Source of the DNA: Patiria pectinifera
Taxonomy: Eukaryota; Echinodermata; Asteroidea; Valvatida; Asterinidae
Direction: 5' to 3'
NCBI GenBank assembly: GCA_029964075.1
Contig: CM057135.1
Span: 5,565,001-5,629,000, forward strand
DNA length: 64,000 bases
Under the pieces are notes generated by a model that saw only the letters and a program-made list of their open reading frames with translations, was not told the DNA's origin and did no database searches. This document shows, in pieces, positions 1-10,245 of this stretch (position 1 is its first letter; every line of letters begins with the position of its first letter). The position numbers and the translations under genes are program-made.

Positions 1-990
1 CTTTGCCAATTGGTTGAGCTGAGGACATAATTACATCTTTCAAAAATGTATGAAATCTTTGATCAAACATTCTAGCAGCAGTGACAGGATTACTCCTCAA
101 TACAGTACATTTCTCATTCCAGTCCAAATCTTTCACATCTCTAGAATCACCTTGCTGTCTCAGAATTGTATTAATTACTTCAGGCCAACGCATATCAGCT
201 GCAGAAAATGAACAAAACCATGTTGGTATTCCAAGCTGTCTGATCATAGCCAAAACATCCTTCTGTGCAGCTTGCCAGTATGGGGGTGTACCACGAATTG
301 GTTTGAGAAATTTATATCCACTATCTGATTTCAAAATATCTTGTAGTTGGTCCCTGTCATTGATCATGGAAGCATTGACACTCTCACCACTGTGCTTTTT
401 ATCACAACTCTTACGCAATGCAATAGAAACACTAGACATAACTTTCTGGATCTCAGATAAGTATTGAGCGTAAAAGATGTATTGGGTAGTCTGTGCAAAT
501 CTATTATCTACATTCATTAGTCGATTGTGCAAGTATCTACAAAGAGTTAACTTCACATTACGATCATCATCAAATATAGGCTGACCTATCGGAAATAATG
601 CTGGAAAGCATTTTGCTTCATTACCCTTTTCCATTAATATTCTGATTGGACTATTGCCTTCACAAGGTGCAACAGATATCACTTCATCAAATTACTGATC
701 AAGTATTTCCTGGCCTAAATTACTTGGCTGAAGACAACTGTCTAATGCAACACCCCGCAAACGATCATCATCTGTTTCCTCATCATCATTTTCCTCATCT
801 TTACTGTCACTTTTATTATTAACTTCTTCTTTGGCATCATCGACTTGCTGCTCCATTTGATCAGCATCTTCACACAATGGATTCTCCCATTCAGTATTAA
901 TTCCAATGTCACTGTACCACTTATTATTGTGCTTGAGGTACTTCAAGGCACTCTCAACATACTGCTTATTTACAAACTGATACTGATAAT
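1..990 (-). pseudogene. Helitron-like N-terminal domain, with in-frame stop, cut by window edge
   Basis: Read on the minus strand from about 990, this frame gives YQYQFVNKQYVESALKYLKH, then an acidic linker, then a TAA at 692-694. The same phase stays open from 691 to base 1. That part contains [17 protein letters not shown], then the [13 protein letters not shown] region, then [20 protein letters not shown], then [15 protein letters not shown] and AARMFDQRF. These are the recognisable blocks of the Helitron-like N-terminal domain that precedes and includes the Rep nuclease. One nonsense codon and the upstream frameshift make this copy non-functional as read. The HUH and Tyr residues would lie left of the window. 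Confidence 0.8.
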
Positions 991-2592
991 ATAAGTCAAT
1001 TTTCTCTTCAATTTCACTCGGATCAACTGATTGTCATTTTCAGGCCTCGGTAACACATTTACCGTGTCTGTTACATTTGATGGTACACATACTACTGGAC
1101 CTTTAACACCATGCTGGCCGCCTTTCGGTAATGCAATCATTTTTATGAATGGTACATTTATTGCGATTAGATGTTCTTCTAGCGTATTCAAACGAGCCAA
1201 TTTATCAGGGATATCAATCAGGTTTAAATTGTTTAGACTTGCTTCTGCAGGTACTTTGTTTGCAAGTAGCTTTCTATGGCATGTGTAGCATATCCACAAA
1301 TGCGATCTACTTGATTCTCTAACAATACAATTTAAGTCACAATTTTCACTACACACATGCAGAAACTTATCACTAACATACACCTGGTGTTCATATTTAT
1401 CTTTATTGCATTTCAAAACTTGTTTTCGAAAAAGAAGTTTATGACAGCAGGCACAGACATATTCCGGTCCTTTAGATATATCTTCTCTAAATTTTGTTGT
1501 CACAAAACACATTTTACGTCTCTTTTCTTTTTCCATAAGGGCACGTCTGTGATTGCTGATTATCATGTTTCTACGGTATCGATGATTAGTCTTATATTTT
1601 TCTTTCCCATACTTTATCAAATTCATTCGGTATGAAATAACACAACGATATTTCTTTTTGATACTTGAAATCAGTTTATTTTTATATGAAGGGTTATCAC
1701 GGTAAGTACGTTTCATTCTTTTAATTTTCTTTTGCCTGTACAACACATCATTTTTAAACTTTCTGTTTCCAGTGTCAATGAGGTTTTTTCGATATTGACA
1801 ATTTTGATGATAATTTGTTTTACCTATATTAATAAGCCTTTCTCTGTATGCATAATTTTCACGATACTTTCTTATTCCAGAATTAATAAGCCTTTCTCTG
1901 TATGCACAATTATCGCGATACTTTGTTTTTCCAGATTTAATTAACCATTCTCTGTGCACAGAATTATCACTATATTTTGTTTTAGAACAATTCATTAGCC
2001 TTTCTCTGTATGCCCAATTATCATGATACTTTGTTCTTCCACACTTAATTAAATTATCTCTATATGCAGCATTACATTGATACTTTGATTTCTGACTGTT
2101 TATTAAAGTCTGCCTATATTGAGGATCATTATGGTACTTAACTTTACTACGGTTTATTTTGGTCTCTTTATGTGTAGCATTTGTCTCATACTTTCTCTTT
2201 TCAGCCTTTAGTTGCCGTGTTTTATACTCAATGTCATCACGATACTTCATGTTCAGTGCTTTCTTCTTCTTGTCAGCTTGTTCTTTGTATCTCATTTGGT
2301 CATAGATTCTTTTTCTTTGCTTAGACTCATCCATACTAAATTTCTTTTCATCTTTCAATTTGTCCTTAGGATTTCCTGCATTTCCTGATCTCAATGTTGT
2401 CCCATCATGAGAACTACATTTGCTCATCTTCATTTCTTTGTCATCCTCCTTTTTGTCATTTTTTTTCTGTTTGTATCTCTCCCTAGCCTTTTCTCTTGCG
2501 ATTTTTTGCTTCAATTGCGTATTAACACGTTTCACCCTTTTACGTTTTGTATCTTTGTTCTTTCTGTCGGTCAATCTTGCCAATCTTGTCAC
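970..2592 (-). CDS. Helentron protein: 18-residue repeat array and Cys-rich domain
   Basis: A 540-residue, very basic frame starting at a GTG after an upstream in-frame TAA. It is probably the continuation of the OTU frame after a one-base shift. Roughly 1545-2250 encodes 13 tandem 18-residue units of pattern KYRDNxAYRERLINSGKT, rich in Tyr, Arg and Asn. Residues about 385-450 hold a Cys-rich segment (CACCHKLLF, then CSENCDLNC, then CYTCHRKLL) with spacing suited to zinc binding. After it come LARLNTLEEHLIAINVPF and GGQHGVKGPVVCVPS, a linker often seen just before the Helitron N-terminal domain. The last residues (LTYIISISL) are out of phase: the next frame reads YQYQFVNKQYVE over the same bases, so a frameshift lies near 985-1000. 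Confidence 0.7.
   Translation of the reverse strand: MTRLARLTDRKNKDTKRKRVKRVNTQLKQKIAREKARERYKQKKNDKKEDDKEMKMSKCSSHDGTTLRSGNAGNPKDKLKDEKKFSMDESKQRKRIYDQMRYKEQADKKKKALNMKYRDDIEYKTRQLKAEKRKYETNATHKETKINRSKVKYHNDPQYRQTLINSQKSKYQCNAAYRDNLIKCGRTKYHDNWAYRERLMNCSKTKYSDNSVHREWLIKSGKTKYRDNCAYRERLINSGIRKYRENYAYRERLINIGKTNYHQNCQYRKNLIDTGNRKFKNDVLYRQKKIKRMKRTYRDNPSYKNKLISSIKKKYRCVISYRMNLIKYGKEKYKTNHRYRRNMIISNHRRALMEKEKRRKMCFVTTKFREDISKGPEYVCACCHKLLFRKQVLKCNKDKYEHQVYVSDKFLHVCSENCDLNCIVRESSRSHLWICYTCHRKLLANKVPAEASLNNLNLIDIPDKLARLNTLEEHLIAINVPFIKMIALPKGGQHGVKGPVVCVPSNVTDTVNVLPRPENDNQLIRVKLKRKLTYIISISL
1545..2250 (-). repeat. 13 x 54-bp coding tandem repeat in Helentron ORF
   Basis: Thirteen head-to-tail units of 54 bases, each encoding an 18-residue variant of KYRDNxAYRERLINSGKT. 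Units 5, 7 and 8 are nearly identical, while the outer units have drifted. That is the pattern expected of a repeat that still expands in its middle. Confidence 0.8.
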
Positions 2593-3691
2593 ACGTTATA
2601 TTTGTTTTGTTCAATTCTCTTTCATCATCATTTGAAACTTTTTGGGAGATTTCTTCTGAATTTCGCTTTGGCTGACCATTCACATCAGTAACAGATATTC
2701 TTGTAGATTGACAAACTGACAAAACAACATCGTAATGCACTCTTTGCCGATGATACAAGTAAATTCCTTGCTCTGATTTCAAAGTCTCTCTTTCTAGGAT
2801 ACTCCGAGAAAATAAATACCACTTATTTAAATCATCATATGTATATATATCTGTACACAGCATATGTGCCATTGCAATAATCTCGACTTCTGTAGCCCAT
2901 ATTCCAGAAACAAACATTCTCTGCCTGGTGACATATTCTTCCACATTCCTAAACCCTTCATGCAGAACACCATTAAATTTATCTCCATTTTGCAACATGT
3001 GATTCACAGTAGCCATCCGTAACTTCAAATGATTCTCTTCAGTTCCTGATACACAAAATGAAACTGCCCTGAAAAAACAGTTGCCATCACCTTTGATTTT
3101 CTTTACGCAATTAGGTGGTCCCATCTCCTCACAATCATCTGAAACTTCATTACCTTTGCGGAGTACATTGATCAAGCCATGTATCTTACACAGTTCCTTC
3201 TTCTTTGCATGTGTCAGTGGGGTAAAATGAAAATTGTGCAACTGAATCACTTCTTTGATTTCAACATCACTAGTCTCATCACACTCATTACTGTCATTTA
3301 TCATGTGAAAACTATCTGCGACATCTCTTGAACAACTAGTTGACAAGCCACTACAAGGATCAAGCTTTGCTTCAGAACCAATTCCTCCAACCTCTTTTGC
3401 TGTACTATGACCAGTCTTGTCCACATGCTCATTCCCCTGTCTACTACCACTGCAAGATGTACTATCCATGTAATGCTTTGGCTCATCATCCAACCACACG
3501 GATACACCTGTAATTTCGAACTGCTCATTATTAGACAAACGCATAGATCTTGCCAAATCAGTACAATACCTGTGGACATCTTGCCAATCAGAAACACGTT
3601 TCAGCAAACTTCGTCCTTCACTAGCCATACAGCCTTGTTGATTTCTAGAGTGAGAATCAAAAACATAATACATCCCATCTTGAGAAATCAC
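2540..3691 (-). CDS. Helentron protein, middle part: end of cysteine protease domain and OTU protease
   Basis: This continues the 3704-6049 frame after a single TAA, in the same phase; the listed start is a GTG, not a convincing initiator. The first residues, YYVFDSHSRNQQG, are the His-containing catalytic segment that pairs with the GKQC cysteine of the preceding frame, so the stop splits one protease domain. Residues about 195-320 form an OTU domain: GDGNCFFRA holds the catalytic Cys (near residue 203) and VHYDVV holds the catalytic His (near residue 317). OTU domains are ubiquitin-type deconjugating proteases, and they are a recognised extra domain of animal Helitrons. The frame ends in a 50-base overlap with the next frame, where DRQK/TDRK are read in two phases. 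That looks like a frameshift in one polyprotein, though a true second ORF cannot be excluded. Confidence 0.75.
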   Translation of the reverse strand: MISQDGMYYVFDSHSRNQQGCMASEGRSLLKRVSDWQDVHRYCTDLARSMRLSNNEQFEITGVSVWLDDEPKHYMDSTSCSGSRQGNEHVDKTGHSTAKEVGGIGSEAKLDPCSGLSTSCSRDVADSFHMINDSNECDETSDVEIKEVIQLHNFHFTPLTHAKKKELCKIHGLINVLRKGNEVSDDCEEMGPPNCVKKIKGDGNCFFRAVSFCVSGTEENHLKLRMATVNHMLQNGDKFNGVLHEGFRNVEEYVTRQRMFVSGIWATEVEIIAMAHMLCTDIYTYDDLNKWYLFSRSILERETLKSEQGIYLYHRQRVHYDVVLSVCQSTRISVTDVNGQPKRNSEEISQKVSNDDERELNKTNITCDKIGKIDRQKEQRYKT

Positions 3692-3703
3692 AACAAATGT
3701 ATT

Positions 3704-6049
3704 TTAATGGAAACATATGAAACATGCATAGTATTGCTGAAGTGTCTGTTCAAGTGCACGATTCAATGGCATCATATTAAATTCAGGCAAATTGTACTCA
3801 TCTCCAAATGCACCACATACAGGATCATGAAACTCCATATTGAAATGATGATTCAGCAGGTCTAACTCATTTGGCAATTCATTTACCAACAAATAATCAT
3901 GAGTAACTGTAGAACTTCGAGACAGGTGGCTATACAATTCATTTCCAGTATTCAGTGTAGTATCCATATATTGACAAGACCAGTCTTTCATTTGTTTTAT
4001 TTTACTTATCAAAACAGCGCACAGAGAATTTGAAACACATTGTTTACCAGAGTTTCCAGCAAATCTATGATCTCCTTGATGAAAGGTACCCTGCACAATC
4101 ATTTTGTCCAATTTCCCACTATTCTGAACTGTGCATTTATTCAAACTATTCTTAATTTCATGTTTTTTATCTTCAACTACATCCATCATTTTCTTTTCTT
4201 TACATTTCACTTCACAGCTTGTAGTAGTAGGTGAAATTTGTCGTTTTCTATTTCTCGTTTCATATCTTCTACTTCGTTTTGTTTGTAACGACTCTTTGTC
4301 ATCACCTTGCATATCTGCAGCTTCAGACTTTTCTATATTGTCATATTTAACACCATCACCAACACCATCACTGACATGTTTGCGTGCAATATAATTTCCA
4401 CTTTCCTTTTCAACTGTTTTTTCCAATTTAGTTTTACTTCCATCTACATTCTGTGAATTTGAAGACTGGCCTTTCTTCTTTCTTAATGAATAACCACCTG
4501 TCTGCTGACACATCTGTTGTTTTCCTTTAGTCGTCAATACTACAGTACATGTACTCTTTTCAATGCCTACTGAACTTGTCTTTCTTCCCTCTCTACTTAC
4601 ATGATTTGTCTCATCATCCCAGTTGCTATCTTGTGCACATCTTCCAATACACGTCTGCTGAACTACATCATCTATAGTGCATGTCTCCTCAACAGTCATC
4701 TCAAATACATTATCATCTGTTGGAATACCAAGATCATACAAAAGAGATTGAGAGTAAGTACTCTTACCACATTTACGACACATCCATACCACTGCTCTGT
4801 TTGCCAACAATTCCTCCATCTTCAAGAAATTCATACATTTCACATGGTACCAAATGTTACAACCATCACATTGCACTTTCCTTTCAAACAAGTCAATACT
4901 CTGATCACACAACCAACACTCTTCATTGCATTGATTTGCTTTGACAGTTTGATCATGTCTGTTTCCATCACACATCTGACTGTTTCTCCGTTGTATTTTT
5001 GATTTCACTACTTTCATATCCATCACTGTCTGCCTCCTTTCAGCTGTTTGCATTTCAGAACTATGCTTGACATGTTCCTTCACATTATTCACACAACGTT
5101 CCTTATTCCTTTGCCTTTTCTTGTTTTTCGTTTCTGTACTGACATCTTGCATCTTCTTCAAAACAAATGACAGACTTCGTTTAGTCTTACAGAATACATT
5201 CTTTTGTACTTTTTGATGAACTGTTTTTTCTTCCTTACTCAGCCATAGTTCAATTCTTTTTCCATGTCTTCTTCTATTATATGATTCCTTGCAAATTTCT
5301 CTTCTTGTTCTCTTTCTACTAACTTTCACATGCTTCTTTCTCGACCTATTCTCACGCTGATGTTCTGTACAAGTTCTCTTGTTGCTTCTCACAATGTGTT
5401 TTCTTTTCAAGTAACCATACAACATCCTCATAGCTCTCTGATCATCAAGACTTTTCTTCGTCAACTTCAGCACTCTTTTCCTTCTCATTTCATGTACTTT
5501 CAGTCTCAAGCCATCATATTTGTCCTCAACCTTTTTCTGCTTTCTGCATTCATTCACCATAGATTGACTATATACGTGAGCATAGTTTTTATCATATTCC
5601 TTCATTCTGCCAGGATTAGCGGCCTGGTGAGCCCCGCATTCATTCATACATTTACTATATGTCTTATAATTGTTATCATAATGTTCATTCATTCTGCCAG
5701 GATTAGCGGCCTGGTGAGCCCCGCATTCATTCATTCTGCCAGGATTAGCGGCCTGGTGAGCCCCGCATTCCGTAATTCTGCCAGGATTAGCGGCCTGGTG
5801 AGCCCCGCATACAGAGGATAATGAAGTGAATGATGATGAATTAACAAAACACACAGACGGGATGGAATGAAATGATTGGATGGATGATTGGGAAATGAAA
5901 TGAGACACTAAACGGACAGACAAGGGAAATGGAGAACTCCTCCCCTTCTTTAGGCCTCGCACACACCTCAACTCCTTCGTCACTTTCATGATGGCTCTTT
6001 GGTAGTTTTCTGTACAAAAAAAATTGAAACCATCATAAATAACAAACAC
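3704..6049 (-). CDS. Helentron protein, N-terminal part: PHD finger and start of cysteine protease domain
   Basis: A 781-residue frame, strongly basic. Residues about 77-150 hold four copies of a 14-residue unit with core CGAHQAANPGRM. A Lys/Arg-rich stretch follows, with repeated RRKRVL/RSRKKH-like patches that look nuclear and nucleic-acid-binding. Residues about 378-428 are a complete C4HC3 PHD finger: CWLC, then CDGC, then HVKC, then CRKC. PHD fingers read histone tails or act as protein-binding modules. From about residue 655 begins a domain with FHQGDHRF and GKQC. This resembles the papain-like C76-type cysteine protease found in several animal transposons, with Cys near residue 666 as probable nucleophile. 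The frame ends at TAA (3704-3706) inside that domain; the same frame resumes at once with the rest of it. The true start is uncertain: Met at 6049 is the first in frame, but MKVTKEL, about 20 codons later, is also possible. Confidence 0.75.
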   Translation of the reverse strand: MFVIYDGFNFFCTENYQRAIMKVTKELRCVRGLKKGRSSPFPLSVRLVSHFISQSSIQSFHSIPSVCFVNSSSFTSLSSVCGAHQAANPGRITECGAHQAANPGRMNECGAHQAANPGRMNEHYDNNYKTYSKCMNECGAHQAANPGRMKEYDKNYAHVYSQSMVNECRKQKKVEDKYDGLRLKVHEMRRKRVLKLTKKSLDDQRAMRMLYGYLKRKHIVRSNKRTCTEHQRENRSRKKHVKVSRKRTRREICKESYNRRRHGKRIELWLSKEEKTVHQKVQKNVFCKTKRSLSFVLKKMQDVSTETKNKKRQRNKERCVNNVKEHVKHSSEMQTAERRQTVMDMKVVKSKIQRRNSQMCDGNRHDQTVKANQCNEECWLCDQSIDLFERKVQCDGCNIWYHVKCMNFLKMEELLANRAVVWMCRKCGKSTYSQSLLYDLGIPTDDNVFEMTVEETCTIDDVVQQTCIGRCAQDSNWDDETNHVSREGRKTSSVGIEKSTCTVVLTTKGKQQMCQQTGGYSLRKKKGQSSNSQNVDGSKTKLEKTVEKESGNYIARKHVSDGVGDGVKYDNIEKSEAADMQGDDKESLQTKRSRRYETRNRKRQISPTTTSCEVKCKEKKMMDVVEDKKHEIKNSLNKCTVQNSGKLDKMIVQGTFHQGDHRFAGNSGKQCVSNSLCAVLISKIKQMKDWSCQYMDTTLNTGNELYSHLSRSSTVTHDYLLVNELPNELDLLNHHFNMEFHDPVCGAFGDEYNLPEFNMMPLNRALEQTLQQYYACFICFH
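5600..5816 (-). repeat. GC-rich 42-bp coding tandem repeat in Helentron ORF
   Basis: Four almost identical copies of a 42-base unit, encoding MNECGAHQAANPGR. Three are in tandem (about 5690-5816) and one is displaced by an AT-rich spacer (about 5605-5645). The units are far more GC-rich than the surrounding ORF and almost unmutated, which suggests recent amplification. Confidence 0.8.
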
Positions 6050-7904
6050 TTACAAAAATATGTGGTTTGGAGTTGGCTAAGTTTGTTTTCCTAAACTCCT
6101 GGTTGCATGCCTATTTATTATATGTAGTAAGCTTAAACAAGTACTCTGGTTCCCCGACTCCACTAATGATGAAATGGATCTATTTATAGGTGCGGGAAAA
6201 TTGTACGGTAAAACCAGTCTAGCTGACCTGCACCCATTCATGAACATGTAACCACGAGCAAACAGAATTTGCACGGTACTTCAATGGTAAATTTTGAGCA
6301 GTACTTAAAAAATAGTTAGGTTTTTCCAATGGTGGTCGGCCAACCAATGTTGGAATTTTATTCAAATATTTACAGAATGCTTTCGACTGTCAATTACCAA
6401 CATCCTTGTAAGGCGAAGTAAAAAAAATTTCTCGTCCCCACTTATTCCTTTTTAGAAGCTGCCTGGATATTTTTATTATTTTTTATTTTTCAAAAGTGCA
6501 GTAACAAACACCGAAAAAGTCCACAAATTCATCGGAAAATAAACACTTGCGAAATATGCAAGGCAAAGTTTTTAGTTTAGACTCTGTCGGTCACTTTGTA
6601 CGCTGTAAATATGTTCAGTTCTCTTGTCCAACTTGTCTTTCATTTTAAAAGTGTCTTTGAACAGTGGAAACACCAACAGTTGCAGGAAATTTTCAAATGG
6701 CAGCCATCTTGAAAAAAAATTACAAATAAAAAAAAAAGCCCCTTTCTCCTTTTTTTTCAAAAATCCAGACGAGAAACATGTTTTTTTTTATTCAGACTAA
6801 GGTATTTCGTAACAAAATGGTGGTTTTGTTTTCGATGTTTACAAATGTTGTACTTGTATATTCCCTTTAATGTTCCTGACCAGATTTCAATCTGTCAGTG
6901 TCACTTTTAATGTGATTTTCCACACGTGTAAACAAAATGTATATCAGTTATTTCTAACCACACTAACAAATGCCCAAACATGCCAAATCTGCCGCATTCT
7001 ACGTGCACTTAGTAATTTTAATCATTACTTAACACATGATGATGTTGCACCGTGACACCAGTTTTTCTTTCACGTAATATTCTCAATGAACGTCACTCAT
7101 TACAAAAATGATAAGACATGAATCTGGCACTGAGTCAGAAACATTTCCACTTTTGTTAGGAAAACCAAACTACATTTTCTCAACTCTCCATAAACTCTCT
7201 ACACAACCGACAACCGCTGACATGCTGGAGTGCTGAGGATGCAACATTCTTTCCCACAAAACGCATGCATCAAAATTTATATATCTGTGACTTCATATAC
7301 ATCACGTCATGGAGCTATTGAATAAACTCCATCATTAGAACACTGTAGCCCTAAACAAGTATTATGCACAACATGATATGTACACTGACATGACTGACTA
7401 AACACAACCACGAACATCACAAACATAATTAACAACTGACCAACATGACCAAAGCAAGTGAGTAGCTGACAAGTAAGTGACAACAAACTTTTATACGTCT
7501 CAAAAGAAACCTCAGAGTCTTCGTTATCGACATACATGTACTAGCAATATCTAATAGTTTACTGCTTCATTAAACCCTGTTCAATCATAAATTTACACAA
7601 ACGAAACACGCACTCCGTACGCGTACCTGCAAATAAAAACAATGCGTGCACTTGGATCTTGTTCCCAAACCTTCACATTGTAAAACGGATCACATTCCAT
7701 CGCACTATTGGAACCATACTATTTGTCAACTGCTTGGAGAGGTCAATGCACTTGTTGAAATAGAGGGCGCACTGTATAAACACCACCGTCGATTTCATTC
7801 AATATTATGATTACGATTTGAATGTTCATTTTTAACAGTCTTAAAAAACTCTTATAAATGTTGAACTATTGGACCGATATTGGTCTAAAAATTGCAAGTG
7901 TTAT
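6050..7904. other. Gene-free stretch upstream of Helentron ORFs
   Basis: AT-rich sequence with homopolymer runs and no frame that resembles a protein. The 5' end of the Helentron and any promoter for its ORFs should lie in the 6050-6600 part, but I could not recognise a terminus. Confidence 0.4.
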
Positions 7905-7913
7905 ACATGAAAA

Positions 7914-8621
7914 TAGTCTGGTTCCTACACCAAAAGATTCCGACTATTCCTGATGAATCTTAAGTCAGGTAGCCTCCGGTAATACAATGTATTACAATTT
8001 ATGTCACGTGACTAAAACGGAAGGAATTCCTCCTTGTTCCGAAAATTTCCGAAGTTTGCCGAAATCGGATAGTACCCGAGTATTTCCGAGTATATAATAT
8101 AGGTTTAATCAGCTGCTAATTGCTTATTAATTTTATTTTAAATGAGTTGATAATTAATATTCATTGTTTTCATTTAGAAAACTTGAAATTCAACGACGAT
8201 TTTGTGCATCAAATATACTCGGATCGTACGGGCGAACTTTTTGCTGCATCATGTACAATTTTGAATTTGACGACCGTAACTGATATTTTCCAAAACTCGG
8301 TCTTCATTCGGATCCGGCTGCTAACAGTGCTATTTGGTACCGTAATTTTTTAAGATTCCAGATCAACATTACTCAATGTTATCTTACAAAAACATTAAAC
8401 TGTATTATCATAACTGTATGATATTACGAAGCAAGTGATTTACTTAAAGATTTGATCAGAACATTAAAAGCTACAAGTGATAAAGCGAAATCGGAAACGA
8501 AACCGCGCTTTGAAAAAGGGCCATTAATGTCGTCATGTTTATTTTTAGCCACGGAGGCTGCCTGACCTACAATTTAAGACGTGAGCGTCGGGAATAATTG
8601 TCAGGTCTGGAAACCAGACTA
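7914..8621. mobile_element. 708-bp inverted-repeat MITE with 9-bp target duplication
   Basis: The ends are imperfect inverted repeats. The left end starts TAGTCTGGTT and contains GTCAGGTAGCCTCCG; the right end contains CGGAGGCTGCCTGAC and finishes AACCAGACTA. Both flanks carry ACATGAAAA (7905-7913 and 8622-8630), a perfect 9-bp target duplication. No coding capacity is seen. The duplication length suits a Mutator-like element. Confidence 0.75.
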
Positions 8622-8639
8622 ACATGAAAATTAATATGT

Positions 8640-9310
8640 AAAGGTCACGTGACCTTCACTTCCAGTTGTAACGGAAGTGCTAATTTTGGACCCCTGTAAA
8701 TTTATATCATATCTCATCAATTATTTATCTGATGGGGTTGAAACTTCACATTAATACAAAGCTATATATTGACAGATAATTATATTACTTTATTATTACT
8801 GTGCACTTAATTATTGCCATGTTATGACGTCATAAATATCTAATGAGGAAATCTTTACAATCTTGTAACTACAGAAGTAATTGACCGATTGATCTCAAAT
8901 CTGGCAGCTATATAGACAGGAAAATGTTATAGATGAAAATTGGTATGACAAGGTCATGTGACCCCTACTTCCGGTGTTACCGAGAGTGATAATTTTAGAC
9001 CCTCATTAGCATATCTAATGAATTATCAATTTCATTGGGTTGACACCTTATGATAGCATTAAGCAACCATAAAGAATCAATATCTTGCATTATCATTAAT
9101 GATATATGTCATAATTCATATTATGACGTCATGAATATTTCATGAGGCAATCTTAATAGTCCTTTAACTTTAAAACTATTTGACCGATTGATCTCAAACT
9201 TGGTAAATATATAAACACGGAAGTGTTATAAATTAAAATGTCTATGTCAACGTCATGTAACCCTTACGTCCGGTTTTACCAGAACTGCAATTATATAAGT
9301 TTTCAATGTC
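8640..9310. repeat. About 305-bp tandem repeat block, TGACGTCA-rich (left part)
   Basis: Roughly two and a half copies of a 300-bp unit. Landmarks are TGACGTCATGAATATTTAAT, then TATTTGACCGATTGATCTCA, then AAGGTCATGTGACC and CTTCCGGTTTTACCGG. The same unit reappears at 10240-10840. An inverted copy of another repeat separates the two blocks. Confidence 0.7.
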
Positions 9311-9419
9311 AATTTTAACAGTTACAGATTTTGGAAAAAATCATTACATTATTTTCTACTACCCAATAGACAATCAAAAACAAGTTGGGAACAGCTCTGT
9401 GGTTGTTCAGTTACAACCA

Positions 9420-10245
9420 CCTCTAGTTTTTTTTTTCTTTTTCCACTTTTCCCCATAGGTTTTGTACACGTTTTTATTCTACAAGCCACTTTGGCAATTA
9501 TTTTAAATCCGATCAACTTTAAACTCAGCATAGTTATTAACCATCATCTGAGGATGTATGCCGAAACTTTTCGTCATGCTGACGTCATCACGTGATTTAT
9601 TATAGATTTTTGAATATTTAATTTTTCTCATAGACTTTGTACACAGAAATTTCTAAAAAAATGTCGAATTTCAGAGGGCATTTTCAACTCTTTGCCAGTA
9701 ATTCATTTACACCAATCTTTGTCCAAGCAAAGACCCTTACTCAAACAACATTGTGTAATGATGACGTCATGATGACGTCATCCGGTGTTTATTTATAGGC
9801 AATTGAATAGTGACACTTTTAATATTAAAAAATGCATAAGAAATCAACCGTACGCGTCCGCAGCATTCTGTTGCCGGCAAGTGGTAGAGTAGGTTGAGGT
9901 CTTTATTTCATTCAGTGTGCGTGAAATCACGTGACCCTTGCTTCCGGTCGAAAAAGGCCCAAACCGGAAGTTGCTTATTATTTGAAAGTGGTAATAGATA
10001 TGAACTTGCTTTCAACGGTGTTAGTCTCTTGGCTGATAGTATTTTTCAAATCATCTACCGATGACGTCATGCAATCTTCGAGCGCCCTCTAGCGACGGTT
10101 TGAAAATATTCAAAAATGTTTTTTGAATAGATGTCTGTGGCGAAGTTTGTCGGAATGGCCTAATTATTGGTCTATATGATGACCTTGACCCACTTAAGAC
10201 GTGTGCGAAGTTTAAGGTGTATGACGTCATCAGACCGGAAGTCAT
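9420..10245 (-). repeat. About 830-bp interspersed repeat, unit U, inverted copy
   Basis: This is the reverse complement of the blocks at 28.08, 29.58 and 32.53 kb. Shared landmarks include CACGTCTTAAGTGGGTCAAG, GCTAGAGGGCGCTCGAAGAT, GGAAGCAAGGGTCACGTGAT, GCCGGCAACAGAATGC and GACGCGTACGGTTGATTTCT. No protein-coding frame is evident. It sits between two blocks of the 305-bp repeat and has a hairpin-bearing terminus at about 9360-9432. Confidence 0.75.

Larger units (their letters stand above)
1..6049 (-). mobile_element. Helitron (Helentron type), partial, decayed
   Basis: Four consecutive minus-strand reading frames together encode the protein of a rolling-circle DNA transposon. The order is: a basic N-terminal region with short repeats, a PHD zinc finger, a cysteine protease whose active-site Cys lies in a GKQC motif, an OTU protease, a repeat and Cys-rich region, and the Helitron-like N-terminal domain. 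OTU-bearing Helitrons are known from animals. The Rep (HUH) nuclease core and the helicase would lie beyond the left edge. The frames are interrupted by two in-frame TAA codons (704-706 bases after 3000, that is 3704-3706, and 692-694) and two frame changes (near 2540-2592 and near 985). I read these as decay, because each break falls inside a conserved domain or its linker. The upstream terminus was not located. Confidence 0.85.

Noticed and set aside
1732..1944. Repeats every 54 bp that might suggest a CRISPR array
   Set aside because: No spacers of unique sequence; the repeat is coding and contiguous, and the genome is eukaryotic.
5330..5821. Plus-strand frame with SARISGLVSPAF repeats
   Set aside because: Antisense shadow of the CGAHQAANPGR coding repeat of the Helentron protein.
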